Positions 44,207 through 53,595 of a stretch of DNA of 64,000 nt are shown one piece after another; position 1 is the stretch's first letter; each line of letters opens with the position of its first letter. The notes under the pieces were generated by a model, which was not told where the DNA came from, made no database searches, and saw nothing but the letters and a program-made list of their open reading frames with translations. Location of the stretch: the NCBI GenBank assembly GCA_902363575.1, contig CABJAJ010000004.1, positions 124,001-188,000 on the forward strand, in the 5' to 3' direction. Both the position numbers and the translations under genes were made by a program. This DNA is from Rikenellaceae bacterium. Its GTDB lineage: Bacteria; Bacteroidota; Bacteroidia; Bacteroidales; Rikenellaceae.

Positions 44207-46156
44207 TCACATCATTTTCACGAAAACCTCGATGGCCTGGTATTCGGCCATGCCCAGGCGGTCGTACAGACGCGCCGTGTGCTGCGTCCGTTCCTCGGCC
44301 CGCTGCCAGAACTCCCGGTTGTCGGCACCAGGGAAGGGGACGATATCCTTCTGCGAGAGGTGGCGGTAAATGGCGTGGCGTTTCATAATCATCTCGTCGG
44401 GGCTCAGCGGCACGGCCATATCGACCATCCCCAGATCCCACTCCTGCCAGGCGCCCCGGTAGAGCCACAGGTGGCACTCCCCGAGCCAGGCGTCGCCGCG
44501 TACCTCTTCGATGGCGCCGAGGAGGGCTTCCATGCAGGTGCGGTGGGTGCCGTGCGGATCCGACAGATCGCCCGCGGCGTAAATCTGGTGGGGCCGGATG
44601 CGCCGCAGCAAATCGACGATGATGCGGATGTCGCACGCGGTGAGCTGGCCCTTCTTGATACCGCCCGTTTCGTAGAACGGCAGGTTGAGAAAGTGGACGT
44701 TGGTTTGGTCGTTCAGCCCGAACGAGCGGCAGGCGGCTTTGGCTTCGGCACGCCGGATGGCCCCTTTGATGTCGAGCAGCTCGCGGGGCTCGGGCTCGCC
44801 TTTTTGCTTCGAGGCGATCAGCCGCCTGACCTCGTCGTATCGGTCCTCCATGCCCAGTTCCCGGGCCGTATCGATATTCTGGAGCACCACGTCGTCGTGT
44901 ACGGCCACGTTGCCCGAGGTCTGGTAGGCGACGTGCACGTCGTGTCCCTGCTGCACGAGCCGGATGAAGGTGCCGCCCATCGAGATCACGTCGTCGTCGG
45001 GATGGGGCGAGAATATCAGGATCCGCTTGGGGTAGGGGGCCGAAGGGGCCGGACGGGTCGAATCGTCGGCGTCGGGCTTGCCGCCCGGCCAGCCGGTGAT
45101 GGTGTGCTGGAGGTCGTTGAAAACCTCGATGTTGATCCGGTCGTAAGCTCCTGCGCTTTCGAGCAGGCCGCCGAGCGAGTTCTCGAGGTAATCCTTATAG
45201 GTGAGTTTGAGAATCGGCTTCTGCACCACGCCGCACAGCCAGACCACGGCCTTGCGGATGAATTTCGGCGTCCACAGGCAGGGCCCGACCAGCCAGGGGG
45301 TCTGTTCGCGGGTCAGCAGGCCGGCGGCGTGTTCGTCGATCACGACCTCGATGTCGTGGTGTTCCTGCAGATGGGAGGCCGGAACCTGATCGGTGACCGC
45401 CCCTTCGACCACCTTCTGTACCACGTCGGCTTTCTCTTCGCCCCAGGCCATCAGCACGATCCTGTCGGCCCGCATCACCGTGTCGATGCCCATGGTCACG
45501 GCCATCTTGGGCGTGTTCTCCAGCCCGAAAAAGGCCGGGGACTGCACCTTGCGCGAGTTGTGGGTGAGCTGTACCAAGCGCGTGCGCGACTTGGCGTAGG
45601 AACCCGGCTCGTTGAAGCCGATTTGTCCCTGCTCGCCCATGCCGATAATCATCAGGTCGATCCTGCGGACGCTCTGGTCGAAGGATGCGCAGTATGCCGA
45701 GATGCTCTCTTCGGGGACGGTTCCGTCGGGGATATGGATGTTTTCGGGCTGGATGTCGATGTGGTTGAGGAACTCCTCGTGGATGCGGTAGTTGCGGCTC
45801 TGCTGCTCCGAGGAGCGGATCGGGTAGAATTCGTCGAGGCTGTAAACGGCCACGTTGCGGAAGCTGACCAACCCCTGCCGGTGGCGGCGCACCAGCTCGC
45901 GGTAGAGTCCCAGCGGGGAGCGGCCCGTGGTAAGCCCCAGCACGAAGAGCTGCGGTTCGTCATAAATTTCGCACGAACAGTTCTCCTCTTCGTGCTTGAG
46001 GATCATCCGGACAATCAGGTCGGCCACGTATTGTACGCCCTGGTATTCGCTTTCGTAAACCAGCGTGCGGATTTTCTCGTACCGGTGGATGATGTCGCGC
46101 GGCGCCGACGAGGTAATCAGGCCTCCGTCGCGGGGTAAGCTGTATTTGCTGTTCAT
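44207..46156 (-). CDS. Fusion of a NagB-like isomerase/deaminase with a LmbE/PIG-L deacetylase
   Basis: The 649-residue protein has an N-terminal NagB/RpiA/SugarP-isomerase domain (about residues 50-330; TTGRSPLGLYRELVRRHRQG, VAVYSLDEFYP, MIIGMGEQGQIGFNEPGSYAKSRTR) and a C-terminal LmbE-like domain (about 395-640; RILIFSPHPDDDVISMGGTF, AGDLSDPHGTHRTCMEALLGAI) with the zinc-binding HPDDD and HGTH motifs. The two domains could deacetylate and deaminate an N-acetyl amino-sugar phosphate in one polypeptide. The same fusion is known in Bacteroidales. -7 box at 46267-46274. Confidence 0.92.
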   Translation of the reverse strand: MNSKYSLPRDGGLITSSAPRDIIHRYEKIRTLVYESEYQGVQYVADLIVRMILKHEEENCSCEIYDEPQLFVLGLTTGRSPLGLYRELVRRHRQGLVSFRNVAVYSLDEFYPIRSSEQQSRNYRIHEEFLNHIDIQPENIHIPDGTVPEESISAYCASFDQSVRRIDLMIIGMGEQGQIGFNEPGSYAKSRTRLVQLTHNSRKVQSPAFFGLENTPKMAVTMGIDTVMRADRIVLMAWGEEKADVVQKVVEGAVTDQVPASHLQEHHDIEVVIDEHAAGLLTREQTPWLVGPCLWTPKFIRKAVVWLCGVVQKPILKLTYKDYLENSLGGLLESAGAYDRINIEVFNDLQHTITGWPGGKPDADDSTRPAPSAPYPKRILIFSPHPDDDVISMGGTFIRLVQQGHDVHVAYQTSGNVAVHDDVVLQNIDTARELGMEDRYDEVRRLIASKQKGEPEPRELLDIKGAIRRAEAKAACRSFGLNDQTNVHFLNLPFYETGGIKKGQLTACDIRIIVDLLRRIRPHQIYAAGDLSDPHGTHRTCMEALLGAIEEVRGDAWLGECHLWLYRGAWQEWDLGMVDMAVPLSPDEMIMKRHAIYRHLSQKDIVPFPGADNREFWQRAEERTQHTARLYDRLGMAEYQAIEVFVKMM

Positions 46157-46266
46157 ACGCGTTGGTTTATTGTCGTGACAGTGCATTTGCGGGGGCCGGA
46201 CCGCCCGAACGCTGCGCCGGGCGCAGCGCACCGTGACCGTTATCCGTTGCCTTGGTTCCCTCAGAG

Positions 46267-46274
46267 CAAAGATA
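46267..46274 (-). promoter_or_regulatory. -7 box of the amino-sugar operon
   Basis: The minus strand reads TATCTTTG, about 110 bases upstream of the fusion gene. The 427-base spacer (46157-46583) otherwise holds an AT-rich stretch (46400-46560) with a TAACTTTA box near 46560 that probably belongs to the divergent receptor gene. Confidence 0.55.
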
Positions 46275-46583
46275 GGATTTTTTCCGGAATAATGTATCGG
46301 CCGCCCGGTTTGTCACTTCGGTTGCCTTGGCGGCAGGGGGACCGTCCCGCGACCGGCCTGTACACGACCGCCATGCACCGGGTAGTGGCATAATTGGTGC
46401 CAAATAAAACCATTGAAAAACAGCGTGTTGGAACTTAATTTGTATAATATGAGGCAAATATTGGATTTATATTTTATAATTTGCTGATAATTAATTATTT
46501 TAGCGACGATGTATTAGGATTGTGTCCTGGAAAATTCCGATCCGAATGTTTAAGAAGAGAATAACTTTACAACCACACAAATC

Positions 46584-49064
46584 ATGGCAAACTTCGTTAT
46601 GAATTCCTTTGCAACGGTTTTGTCCGGAGCTTCCGGTTTTTCGTCCGGCCGCAGGAGCGGGTCCGCGTTCGCTTTGAAAATGTTTTGGCTCCTCGCGGGC
46701 ATGTGCGTGTTTTGCAGCGTCTCGGCTCAACGGCTTTCGTTGTCCGGAAGCGTGCTGGACGAGCAGGGCGTCGGACTCTCCGACGCCTACCTGATCGCCG
46801 TCGATCCGGAGACCTCCGAAGTGCTCGCCGCCACGGCTTCGGACGCCGACGGAAGGTATCTCCTGCCGTCCGTGCCGCTGCGCTTCATGCTCAACGTCAC
46901 CCACATCGGCTATGCGAGCCTGAATATCCCGGTCGGTGGCGAGGCGGACCTGGATGCGATCCGGACGATCCGGATGCAGGTCGCCGCCACGCAAATCGAG
47001 GACGTGGTCGTGACGGCCGATGCGCCCCGGATCGAACGCGAGGTCGGCAAGTTTGTCATGCGCAACGTCGCCGCATCCCCCTTCGCCAAGGGAAGCAGTA
47101 CCTATAACTTCTTGCGTTTCATGCCGATGGTCGATGTTCGGCCCGAGGGCGGAATTACGATTCTGGGGAAAACCGACGCCAGTATCCGTATTGACGGCCG
47201 CAGCGTCGGCTCCAACCAGATGGCGGAACAGATGCTCAAGGGTATTCCCGCGAGCGAAATCGCCCGCATCGAGATCATTCCCGTGACCGGAAGCGCCTAT
47301 GCTGCGGAGAACCGCAGCGGGGTCATAAACGTCGTACTCAAAAAACGGCCCGACGACGGAGTGCGTCTGATCGCCACGGTGGAGGATCGGCAGGGGTATT
47401 ACAACAGTCCGAACGGCGTGCTTTTTATGAATTACGCCGGGAAGCGGGTGGATCTGACCGCCGGGGTTTCGGCCTCCTACAACCAACTTCGGCAGGAATC
47501 CGACCAGGCATACGATTATTTCCAGACGGGGCTTGCCACCCGTTCGGAATTCCGCGAGAGCACCAGACCGCTCTATGCGGGCGGGTATGTCAATCTGAAT
47601 TACCGGATCGCCGACCGCCACCGGCTGGGGGCGCAGATCAGTCTGAGCGGCACGGATTACCGCCACAACTCCTCGTCGGTCAGCACTTACGGTCGGATCG
47701 GCAGCGGTTTGGTCGATTCGGTCTATACGGCCGGCGTGCGGACGACGAGCCCGACCGCCAACCTGAATTGGGGGGCGAACCTCAATTATGTCTTCGGCAC
47801 GGACGACAGCGGTTCTCACCTGAGTGTCGATCTCGATTTCCTGGACAATGCGAACGAGCGCAGCATTTACAGCCTTTACCGCCGGGATTACGGCGCTTCG
47901 TCCGTGGTGACGGACGATTTCCTCCAGCAACCCGAAACCGATACCCGGGTATATGGCGGACGGGCCGAGTACGTGCACTGTTTCAATCCGGACAATACGC
48001 TGCAAATCGGGCTGAGCGCATACCGCGGCAAGGTGGATAACGATTTCTTCTACGGCAGGCGTTCCGGGGAGAGCTATGTGAGCGATCCGGGGCGGTCCAA
48101 CCGGTTCGTTTACAAGGATTACAACCTTGCGGGGTATGTCAGCTTCCGGCGTGTGTGGTCGGAAAAGGTCGAGACCGAAATCGGCGCCCGGGTCGAAAAG
48201 TATCATGCGCGGGGCATACAGCGAACCACCTCGGAAACGGTCGAGCGGGACGAGTTCGACGTTTTCCCGTCGCTCTCGCTGCTCTATATGCCCTCCGACG
48301 ACCACGAGCTCGCGCTCGACTTCTCCAGTTCGATCGCCCGGCCCTATTACGGGCAGCTCAATCCGTTCATCACCTATACATCGCCCTCGACCTATGTGCA
48401 GAACAATCCGTACCTCCGGTCGAGCAAGGGGTACGAGCTGATGTTCACCTACACGCTGCTGGACGACTACATGCTGACGGCGAACTACCTCTACGACGAC
48501 GACCTGTGGACGGAGTTCATCCTGCCGGTGGGCGATATGACGCGCAAATACATGGATAATTATGGCGACAGCCATGCGTTGGACGTTTCGCTGCTCGTAT
48601 CCAAGAGCTTGTTCAGAAGCTACTGGAACCTCTCGGCCGAGGCGACGATGAGCTACGTGCGCACGCGCGGGACGGTGAGCGGCCAGCGGATCGATATCGA
48701 CGATGTCAGTTACGGCGTCACCGTCAAGAGCAACCTGGCCCTGTCGAAAAAGCACAGTTGGTACCTCGACCTGAAATACCAGTACTCGGGCAAGAGCCGC
48801 GCGGCGGCTTTCGAGATCGGCTCCACGCACGAGATGGAGATCTACCTGATGAAACAGTTCCGTCGGGCATCGCTCTCGGTCGGGGTGTACAATGTCCTGA
48901 TGCCGAGGGTGACTTACGGCAATACGTTCCCGGACTACCGCTTCTCGATCGCCAACAAGCGGTACGTTACGGGCGTGGTGACTTTCTCCTATATTTTCGG
49001 CAACCAGCGGGCCCGTCGCGTGGAGAAACGGCAGAATGAAAATATTGAAAAACGCATGCAATAA
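46584..49064 (+). CDS. TonB-receptor-like outer-membrane protein of the peptide locus
   Basis: The 826-residue protein has a carboxypeptidase-regulatory-like beta-sandwich (LSLSGSVLDEQGVGLSDAYLIAV ... TASDADGRYLLPSVPL), a plug domain (IEDVVVTADAPRIEREVGKF, GKTDASIRIDGRSV, IEIIPVTGSAYAAENRSGVINVVLKKRP) and a barrel of the OMP_b-brl_3 type. The signal peptide lies at about residues 33-50; an in-frame ATG at 46680 would give a shorter, more usual signal. Such proteins often accompany rSAM peptide genes in Bacteroidetes and may export or sense the product. Confidence 0.88.
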   Translation: MANFVMNSFATVLSGASGFSSGRRSGSAFALKMFWLLAGMCVFCSVSAQRLSLSGSVLDEQGVGLSDAYLIAVDPETSEVLAATASDADGRYLLPSVPLRFMLNVTHIGYASLNIPVGGEADLDAIRTIRMQVAATQIEDVVVTADAPRIEREVGKFVMRNVAASPFAKGSSTYNFLRFMPMVDVRPEGGITILGKTDASIRIDGRSVGSNQMAEQMLKGIPASEIARIEIIPVTGSAYAAENRSGVINVVLKKRPDDGVRLIATVEDRQGYYNSPNGVLFMNYAGKRVDLTAGVSASYNQLRQESDQAYDYFQTGLATRSEFRESTRPLYAGGYVNLNYRIADRHRLGAQISLSGTDYRHNSSSVSTYGRIGSGLVDSVYTAGVRTTSPTANLNWGANLNYVFGTDDSGSHLSVDLDFLDNANERSIYSLYRRDYGASSVVTDDFLQQPETDTRVYGGRAEYVHCFNPDNTLQIGLSAYRGKVDNDFFYGRRSGESYVSDPGRSNRFVYKDYNLAGYVSFRRVWSEKVETEIGARVEKYHARGIQRTTSETVERDEFDVFPSLSLLYMPSDDHELALDFSSSIARPYYGQLNPFITYTSPSTYVQNNPYLRSSKGYELMFTYTLLDDYMLTANYLYDDDLWTEFILPVGDMTRKYMDNYGDSHALDVSLLVSKSLFRSYWNLSAEATMSYVRTRGTVSGQRIDIDDVSYGVTVKSNLALSKKHSWYLDLKYQYSGKSRAAAFEIGSTHEMEIYLMKQFRRASLSVGVYNVLMPRVTYGNTFPDYRFSIANKRYVTGVVTFSYIFGNQRARRVEKRQNENIEKRMQ

Positions 49065-49127
49065 ACGATCGATCGTAGCGGTACCCGAAAAGCTCACAGA
49101 GTAGGGATAATCCAAAACTCAAATCAA

Positions 49128-49430
49128 ATGATGCAGAATGAGAAAATGCGGGATTTCGTGAAATCCCTCGAAAACGATCAGCTCAGCAAGGATCAGGAAG
49201 CCATGCTGCTCGTCGGCAAAGCCGACGACCTGCAGGCGGGGAACAACGGGTCCTGTGAAAACAGGTCATCTTCGTGCGATCTGAGCATCAATAACCGGAA
49301 GTGTACGAACGGCTCATCGACCGGTTGCGAAGGTTCGCTCAACGGACGCAAATGTACGAAGATCGATAGAGTCATCTCCCAGTTGAATCCGGTGGTGATC
49401 TCAAAACCGTCTGAGAATCTGAAACCGTAA
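49128..49430 (+). CDS. Radical-SAM-modified peptide precursor with Cys repeats
   Basis: The 100-residue peptide has an acidic leader-like part (MMQNEKMRDFVKSLENDQLS, then KDQEAMLLVGKADDLQAG) and a Cys/Asn/Ser-rich part with Cys 43, 50, 59, 67 and 76. Two units with a 17-residue period repeat: CDLSINNRKCT (50-60) and CEGSLNGRKCT (67-77), both C-x-x-S-[IL]-N-x-R-K-C-T. The leader resembles the Bacteroidales GG-type natural-product leaders, with a probable cleavage after Ala37-Gly38. Downstream maturase and C39 exporter support a RiPP precursor. Precise core and modification unknown. Confidence 0.8.
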   Translation: MMQNEKMRDFVKSLENDQLSKDQEAMLLVGKADDLQAGNNGSCENRSSSCDLSINNRKCTNGSSTGCEGSLNGRKCTKIDRVISQLNPVVISKPSENLKP

Positions 49431-49447
49431 CCAACCGCATGTAATCG

Positions 49448-49486
49448 GGTGGAAGCGGATAGCTTCTGTCTGCTTCCACCTTTTTT
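49448..49486 (+). terminator. Terminator or attenuator between precursor and maturase genes
   Basis: GGTGGAAGC (49448-49456) pairs with GCTTCCACC (49472-49480), followed by six T residues. It lies between the precursor gene and the rSAM gene, so most transcripts would stop after the precursor. Confidence 0.85.
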
Positions 49487-49515
49487 GAATCCTGTTCCAT
49501 CTAACCCGGACCGTT

Positions 49516-50811
49516 ATGAAGTACAGCATCTACAATACCGTATTGCCGCTGAGCGAAAAATTGGGGCTGGTCTATTGCGGCGCCACCGACCGGTTCGTCG
49601 TTTACCGGAGGGGGCTCACGCCGCTGCTCGAAACCGCATCGGCCGACCGGCTCGCCGTCGAAGCGCCCGGTCTCTATGCCGAGCTGGTCAGGGGCGGAGC
49701 CATTGTTCCCGACGAGGAGGACGAATTCGGAAATCTGAAGCGCCTCGGCGACGAGTCGGAGCGTTCGCCGAAGTCGTACCGCCTGATCCTGAATCCGACG
49801 ATCGACTGCAATTTCAAATGTTGGTACTGCTATGAGGACCATATCGCGGGATCGAAGATGGGGCCCGAAACGCTCCGCCGGGTCCTGCTGCTGGTCTCGG
49901 GTATCTTGGACCGTCAGCCGGAGCTGGAGACGTTCGATCTGTCGTTTTTCGGGGGCGAGCCGCTGCTCCATTATGACGAGATCGTGCGCCCCGTTCTCGA
50001 CCATTGCCGGCGGGAGTGCCGGCGTCACGGCGTGCGCCTGCTGGTGGGTTTCACCTCCAACGGCTATCTGATCGACGACGCCATGATCGCCCACCTGACG
50101 GAGGGCGACGAACCGAAGAGCTTTCAGATCACGCTCGACGGAAACCGCGAGAGACACGACAAAACCCGCTTCCCGGTGCGGGGCGAAGGGTCTTACGACA
50201 CGATTCTGGCCAATGTGAGGCGGCTGCTCGGCTGCGGGGTCGAGGTGATCCTGAGAATCAATTACACGGCATCCAACATCCTCTCGGTCAGGGATGTGCT
50301 CAAAGATATCGATACCATCGATGCGCAAGGACGTAAATTGCTGACCGTAAGTTTCCACCGCGTATGGCAGGATCGCCGGATGCGGGAGCTGCCCGACTCG
50401 GTGGTTGCGGATACCGTCGAACTTTTCCGCGAGGAGTTCCGCAACGTCGGCGACGCTTTCTCGATGAACAACCTGCGCAATCCGTGCTATGCGGACAAGG
50501 TAAACGAGGCGGTCGTCAATTTCGACGGCAATGTATTCAAATGCACGGCCCGCGATTTTTCCGAGGAGAACCGATGCGGCGTGCTGGCCGACGACGGCCG
50601 GATCATCTGGGACGAAAGGGTCGAATCCCGTCGTGCGGCCAAACTGAGCCGGCCGGTATGCCGTACGTGCCGGCTGTTGCCTCTGTGCGGTGGCGGCTGC
50701 TCCCAGAAAGCCGTCGAATCGGGCGGGGAGAATATCTGCCTGGAGGGGCTGAGCGGCGAGGAGATGGACAAGGTGGTCATGCAGCGTTTTTACGACTGCC
50801 ATGTAAGGTAG
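49516..50811 (+). CDS. Radical SAM/SPASM peptide maturase
   Basis: The 431-residue protein has the SAM-cluster motif C98-x3-C102-x2-C105 (CNFKCWYC), then LSFFGGEPLLHYDEI and FTSNGYLI, typical of peptide-modifying radical SAM enzymes. The C-terminal SPASM region has Cys at NPCYADK, FKCTARDF and the cluster CRTCRLLPLCGGGCSQ, ending in a last Cys near GGENICLEG, enough for two auxiliary [4Fe-4S] clusters. Residues 1-85 may be a leader-recognition (RRE-like) domain, though no clear motif is seen. It lies 85 bases after the precursor gene. Confidence 0.92.
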   Translation: MKYSIYNTVLPLSEKLGLVYCGATDRFVVYRRGLTPLLETASADRLAVEAPGLYAELVRGGAIVPDEEDEFGNLKRLGDESERSPKSYRLILNPTIDCNFKCWYCYEDHIAGSKMGPETLRRVLLLVSGILDRQPELETFDLSFFGGEPLLHYDEIVRPVLDHCRRECRRHGVRLLVGFTSNGYLIDDAMIAHLTEGDEPKSFQITLDGNRERHDKTRFPVRGEGSYDTILANVRRLLGCGVEVILRINYTASNILSVRDVLKDIDTIDAQGRKLLTVSFHRVWQDRRMRELPDSVVADTVELFREEFRNVGDAFSMNNLRNPCYADKVNEAVVNFDGNVFKCTARDFSEENRCGVLADDGRIIWDERVESRRAAKLSRPVCRTCRLLPLCGGGCSQKAVESGGENICLEGLSGEEMDKVVMQRFYDCHVR

Positions 50812-50817
50812 CGGCGT

Positions 50818-53010
50818 ATGCGGGTTCCTCTCTACCGCCAGCTGGAATCGAGCGATTGCGGTCCGGCCTGCATCCGGATGGTTTCGGCCTATTACGGCAA
50901 GGCCTACCGCATGAAGACGCTCAAGGCGCTCTGCCACCTGACGCGTATCGGCATATCGATCCGCGACGTGGTCGGCTGCTGCGAGGCCATCGGCTTCGAG
51001 GCGGCTTGCGTGAATGTCGGTCGGACGGAGGTGCGACGGATGCCGCTGCCGGCGATTCTCTATCTCCGGCACGGGCATTTCGTCGTGCTCGAAAAGGTGC
51101 GTGCTGGAAGATCGGGCACCCTCTATACCCTCCTGGATCCCGCTTACGGCAGGGTGTGCCTGCCGGAAGAGAAGCTGGCGGAGAAGTGGCTGGTCGCCGG
51201 CAAAGGCGTGGCGGTGGTGATGTCCCCGAAACCCGATTTCCGGAAAATCAACCCCGAACGCGAGGGGGAGGAGAGGCGAGGCGGTATGGCCGGCGTCGTA
51301 ACGGGGATGATGCGCAAATACCGCAGAAACTTCTTCTGGATTTTCCTGCTGACATTCGTGGTGCTGGGCACCAGTTGGGCCATGCCGCTGCTGCTCGGCA
51401 GGACCATCGACGACGGCATCATGCAGAAAGATATCCATGTCGTCTGGGTTTTGCTGCTCGGACAGTTCGCTTTCTTCATCGGCTACATGGTTTCGGACAA
51501 CATCACCGACCTGGTCACGGCAAAGACCAGCATACGGATCAACGTGGATTTCATCTCCCGCTACCTGAAGAAGGTGATCCGGCTGCCGATGGCTTTTTTC
51601 GATTCGACTTTCCGTTCCGACCTCATCCAGCGGCTCGGGGATCAGGAGCGGCTCAACAGCTTCATTACCGACAACATCATGGGGATGCTCTTCGTCGTCC
51701 TCAACATTCTGGTTTTTTCGGTCATGCTGCTGGTGCTCAACGTAAAAATTTTTCTGCTCTTTCTCCTGTTCAGCGTCGTGTCGGTCATCTACAACCTGTT
51801 TTTCCTCCGCAAGCGCAAATACCTCGACTACTCTCTGTTCACCGCGGAATCCGAACGGCGCAACGTGATTTACGAAATGGTCATGGGAATGCCCGAGATC
51901 AAGATCAACAACGCGCAGCAGGCCCGTATCGCCGAGTGGAAGAGGAAGGAGACCCGGATCAACGAACTGCGGCTCGAGTCGATCTACCTGAACTACTACA
52001 TGTCCAACGGCTCGAATTTCATCGACCGCCTCAAGGATATCGTCCTGACGGGGTTGTGTGCGTTTTACGTGATTCAGGACCACATCACCCTGGGCGGAAT
52101 GATGATGATAAGCTATGTGCTCGGGCAGCTCTCCGGCCCGGTGGGGGAGCTCATCAAATTCAGCCGGCTCGTGCAGGACGCCAGCCTTTCCAACAGGCGG
52201 CTCGCCGACATTTACGAAAAGCCGGACGAGAATCACGAGCGGACCGTTAGCCTGGACGGTCGCCGTTTCACACAGGGTATCCGTTTCGAGGGGGTGAGCT
52301 TCCGCTACGAGGGCAGCCACAGCAGATACGTGCTACGGCATATCGACCTCGATGTGCCGCTGGGTAAAACCACCGCCATCGTGGGTGCGAGCGGAAGCGG
52401 CAAGACGACCCTCGTGAAACTCCTGCTGGGTTTTTATTATCCCACGGAAGGGAGCGTGCATATCGACGGAGAGGATATCCGCAACGTGAATCTCGACTCG
52501 TGGCGGGCACGGTGCGGCGTGGTCATGCAGGACGGGTTCATTTTCAGCGGCTCGGTCGCCGACAACATCGCCCTGTCGGACGAAAACCCGACGTTGGAGC
52601 GCCTGAAACATGCCGCACGGCTGGCCCGGATCGCAGAACGGATCGAGGCGCTGCCGATGGGATACCACACACAGCTTGGGGAGACGGGGCTGGAGCTGAG
52701 CGGGGGCGAGAAGCAGCGGATCCATATCGCCCGGGCCGTTTACCGCGACCCCGATTTCCTGTTTTTCGACGAGGCGACCTCTTCGCTCGATGCGAACAAC
52801 GAGCGGGAAATCATCGACAACCTGGAGCAGTTCTGCCGGGATAAGACCGTCGTGATCGTCGCTCACCGGCTGAGCACGGTAAAAAATGCGGATCATATCA
52901 TCGTGCTGGATGGGGGTGAGATCGTGGAACAGGGGACGCACGAGGAGCTTACGGCCAAACGGGGGCGCTACTACCAGCTCGTCAGGAACCAGCTCGAGCT
53001 GGGCACCTGA
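50818..53010 (+). CDS. Peptidase-containing ABC transporter (C39 type)
   Basis: The 730-residue exporter begins with a C39 peptidase domain: Cys 14 in SSDCGPACIRM, His in LRHGHFVVLEKV and Asp in LLDPAYGR. Six membrane segments follow (from FFWIFLLTFVVLGTSW), then an ATPase with Walker A IVGASGSGKTTLVKLLL, signature LELSGGEKQRIHIARAV and Walker B FLFFDEATSSLD. It cleaves the leader at a GG-like site and exports the mature peptide. It starts six bases after the maturase gene. Confidence 0.94.
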   Translation: MRVPLYRQLESSDCGPACIRMVSAYYGKAYRMKTLKALCHLTRIGISIRDVVGCCEAIGFEAACVNVGRTEVRRMPLPAILYLRHGHFVVLEKVRAGRSGTLYTLLDPAYGRVCLPEEKLAEKWLVAGKGVAVVMSPKPDFRKINPEREGEERRGGMAGVVTGMMRKYRRNFFWIFLLTFVVLGTSWAMPLLLGRTIDDGIMQKDIHVVWVLLLGQFAFFIGYMVSDNITDLVTAKTSIRINVDFISRYLKKVIRLPMAFFDSTFRSDLIQRLGDQERLNSFITDNIMGMLFVVLNILVFSVMLLVLNVKIFLLFLLFSVVSVIYNLFFLRKRKYLDYSLFTAESERRNVIYEMVMGMPEIKINNAQQARIAEWKRKETRINELRLESIYLNYYMSNGSNFIDRLKDIVLTGLCAFYVIQDHITLGGMMMISYVLGQLSGPVGELIKFSRLVQDASLSNRRLADIYEKPDENHERTVSLDGRRFTQGIRFEGVSFRYEGSHSRYVLRHIDLDVPLGKTTAIVGASGSGKTTLVKLLLGFYYPTEGSVHIDGEDIRNVNLDSWRARCGVVMQDGFIFSGSVADNIALSDENPTLERLKHAARLARIAERIEALPMGYHTQLGETGLELSGGEKQRIHIARAVYRDPDFLFFDEATSSLDANNEREIIDNLEQFCRDKTVVIVAHRLSTVKNADHIIVLDGGEIVEQGTHEELTAKRGRYYQLVRNQLELGT

Positions 53011-53203
53011 ATCCGCCCTGACTCAACGGCAGATCGCACCGGACCGTCTTTTCGGGTCAGGCCGATCCGCAGGAGCGCCCCTGTCGAAGAAACCGCCGGT
53101 TCTTACAGGTGAATCAGTTGGTTGCAAGCCGGACGCCGGATCGCTGCGCCTGCCTGCAATCCTCTGCGGATGTTCCAGTGTTTTATCCGACGGGTCATTA
53201 CCG

Positions 53204-53407
53204 GGTGAAGATTCCGCCGAACTCCTTTTCGTTGTGGCGACCGCCGCGTCGGGACTCAATGGCGACGGCCGGTTCTTGCAAGAGATCAAAAATACGAAGA
53301 TTCCGCAAATGCTGCTTTATGACCGCACCGGCAGGTTGGTTGACAGAGATGCCCCGCGGCCCGGAGACAGGAAGTTGAACGTCCAGTTGGAGAAACTCCT
53401 TGAATGA
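53204..53407 (+). pseudogene. C-terminal remnant of a thioredoxin-fold protein
   Basis: One frame reads LLFVVATAASGLNGDGRFLQ ... NTKIPQMLLYDRTGRLVDRDAP and on to VQLEKLLE at the stop, resembling the last third of a TlpA-type thioredoxin (cis-Pro at KIPQMLLYD). No N-terminal half or CxxC is found upstream. It may be a decayed oxidoreductase once partnered with the peptide locus. The rest of 53011-53595 shows nothing else. Confidence 0.45.
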
Positions 53408-53595
53408 GCCGGTGGGATGATTGAATACCCGAGGGAACCGGACGGATTTCCCGCTTTCTATTTCGTGAATGAAGAAAAATCCCCCGCCCGGAGGGTCGGA
53501 CGAGGGATTGGGCGTATGGGATTCTGAGGATGACGCGAGCTCAGACCAGGTTGCGGTCATGCCCCGTGACCGGGCCGGATCGCTGCATCGTGCGG

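Noticed and set aside
46500..49115. 871-codon minus-strand frame opposite the receptor gene
   Set aside because: The plus-strand frame has signal, plug and barrel features; the opposite frame has none and is His/Arg/Asp-rich as expected of a shadow.
49501..52320. 939-codon minus-strand frame opposite the maturase and exporter
   Set aside because: It covers two clearly real genes on the plus strand and has no domain of its own.
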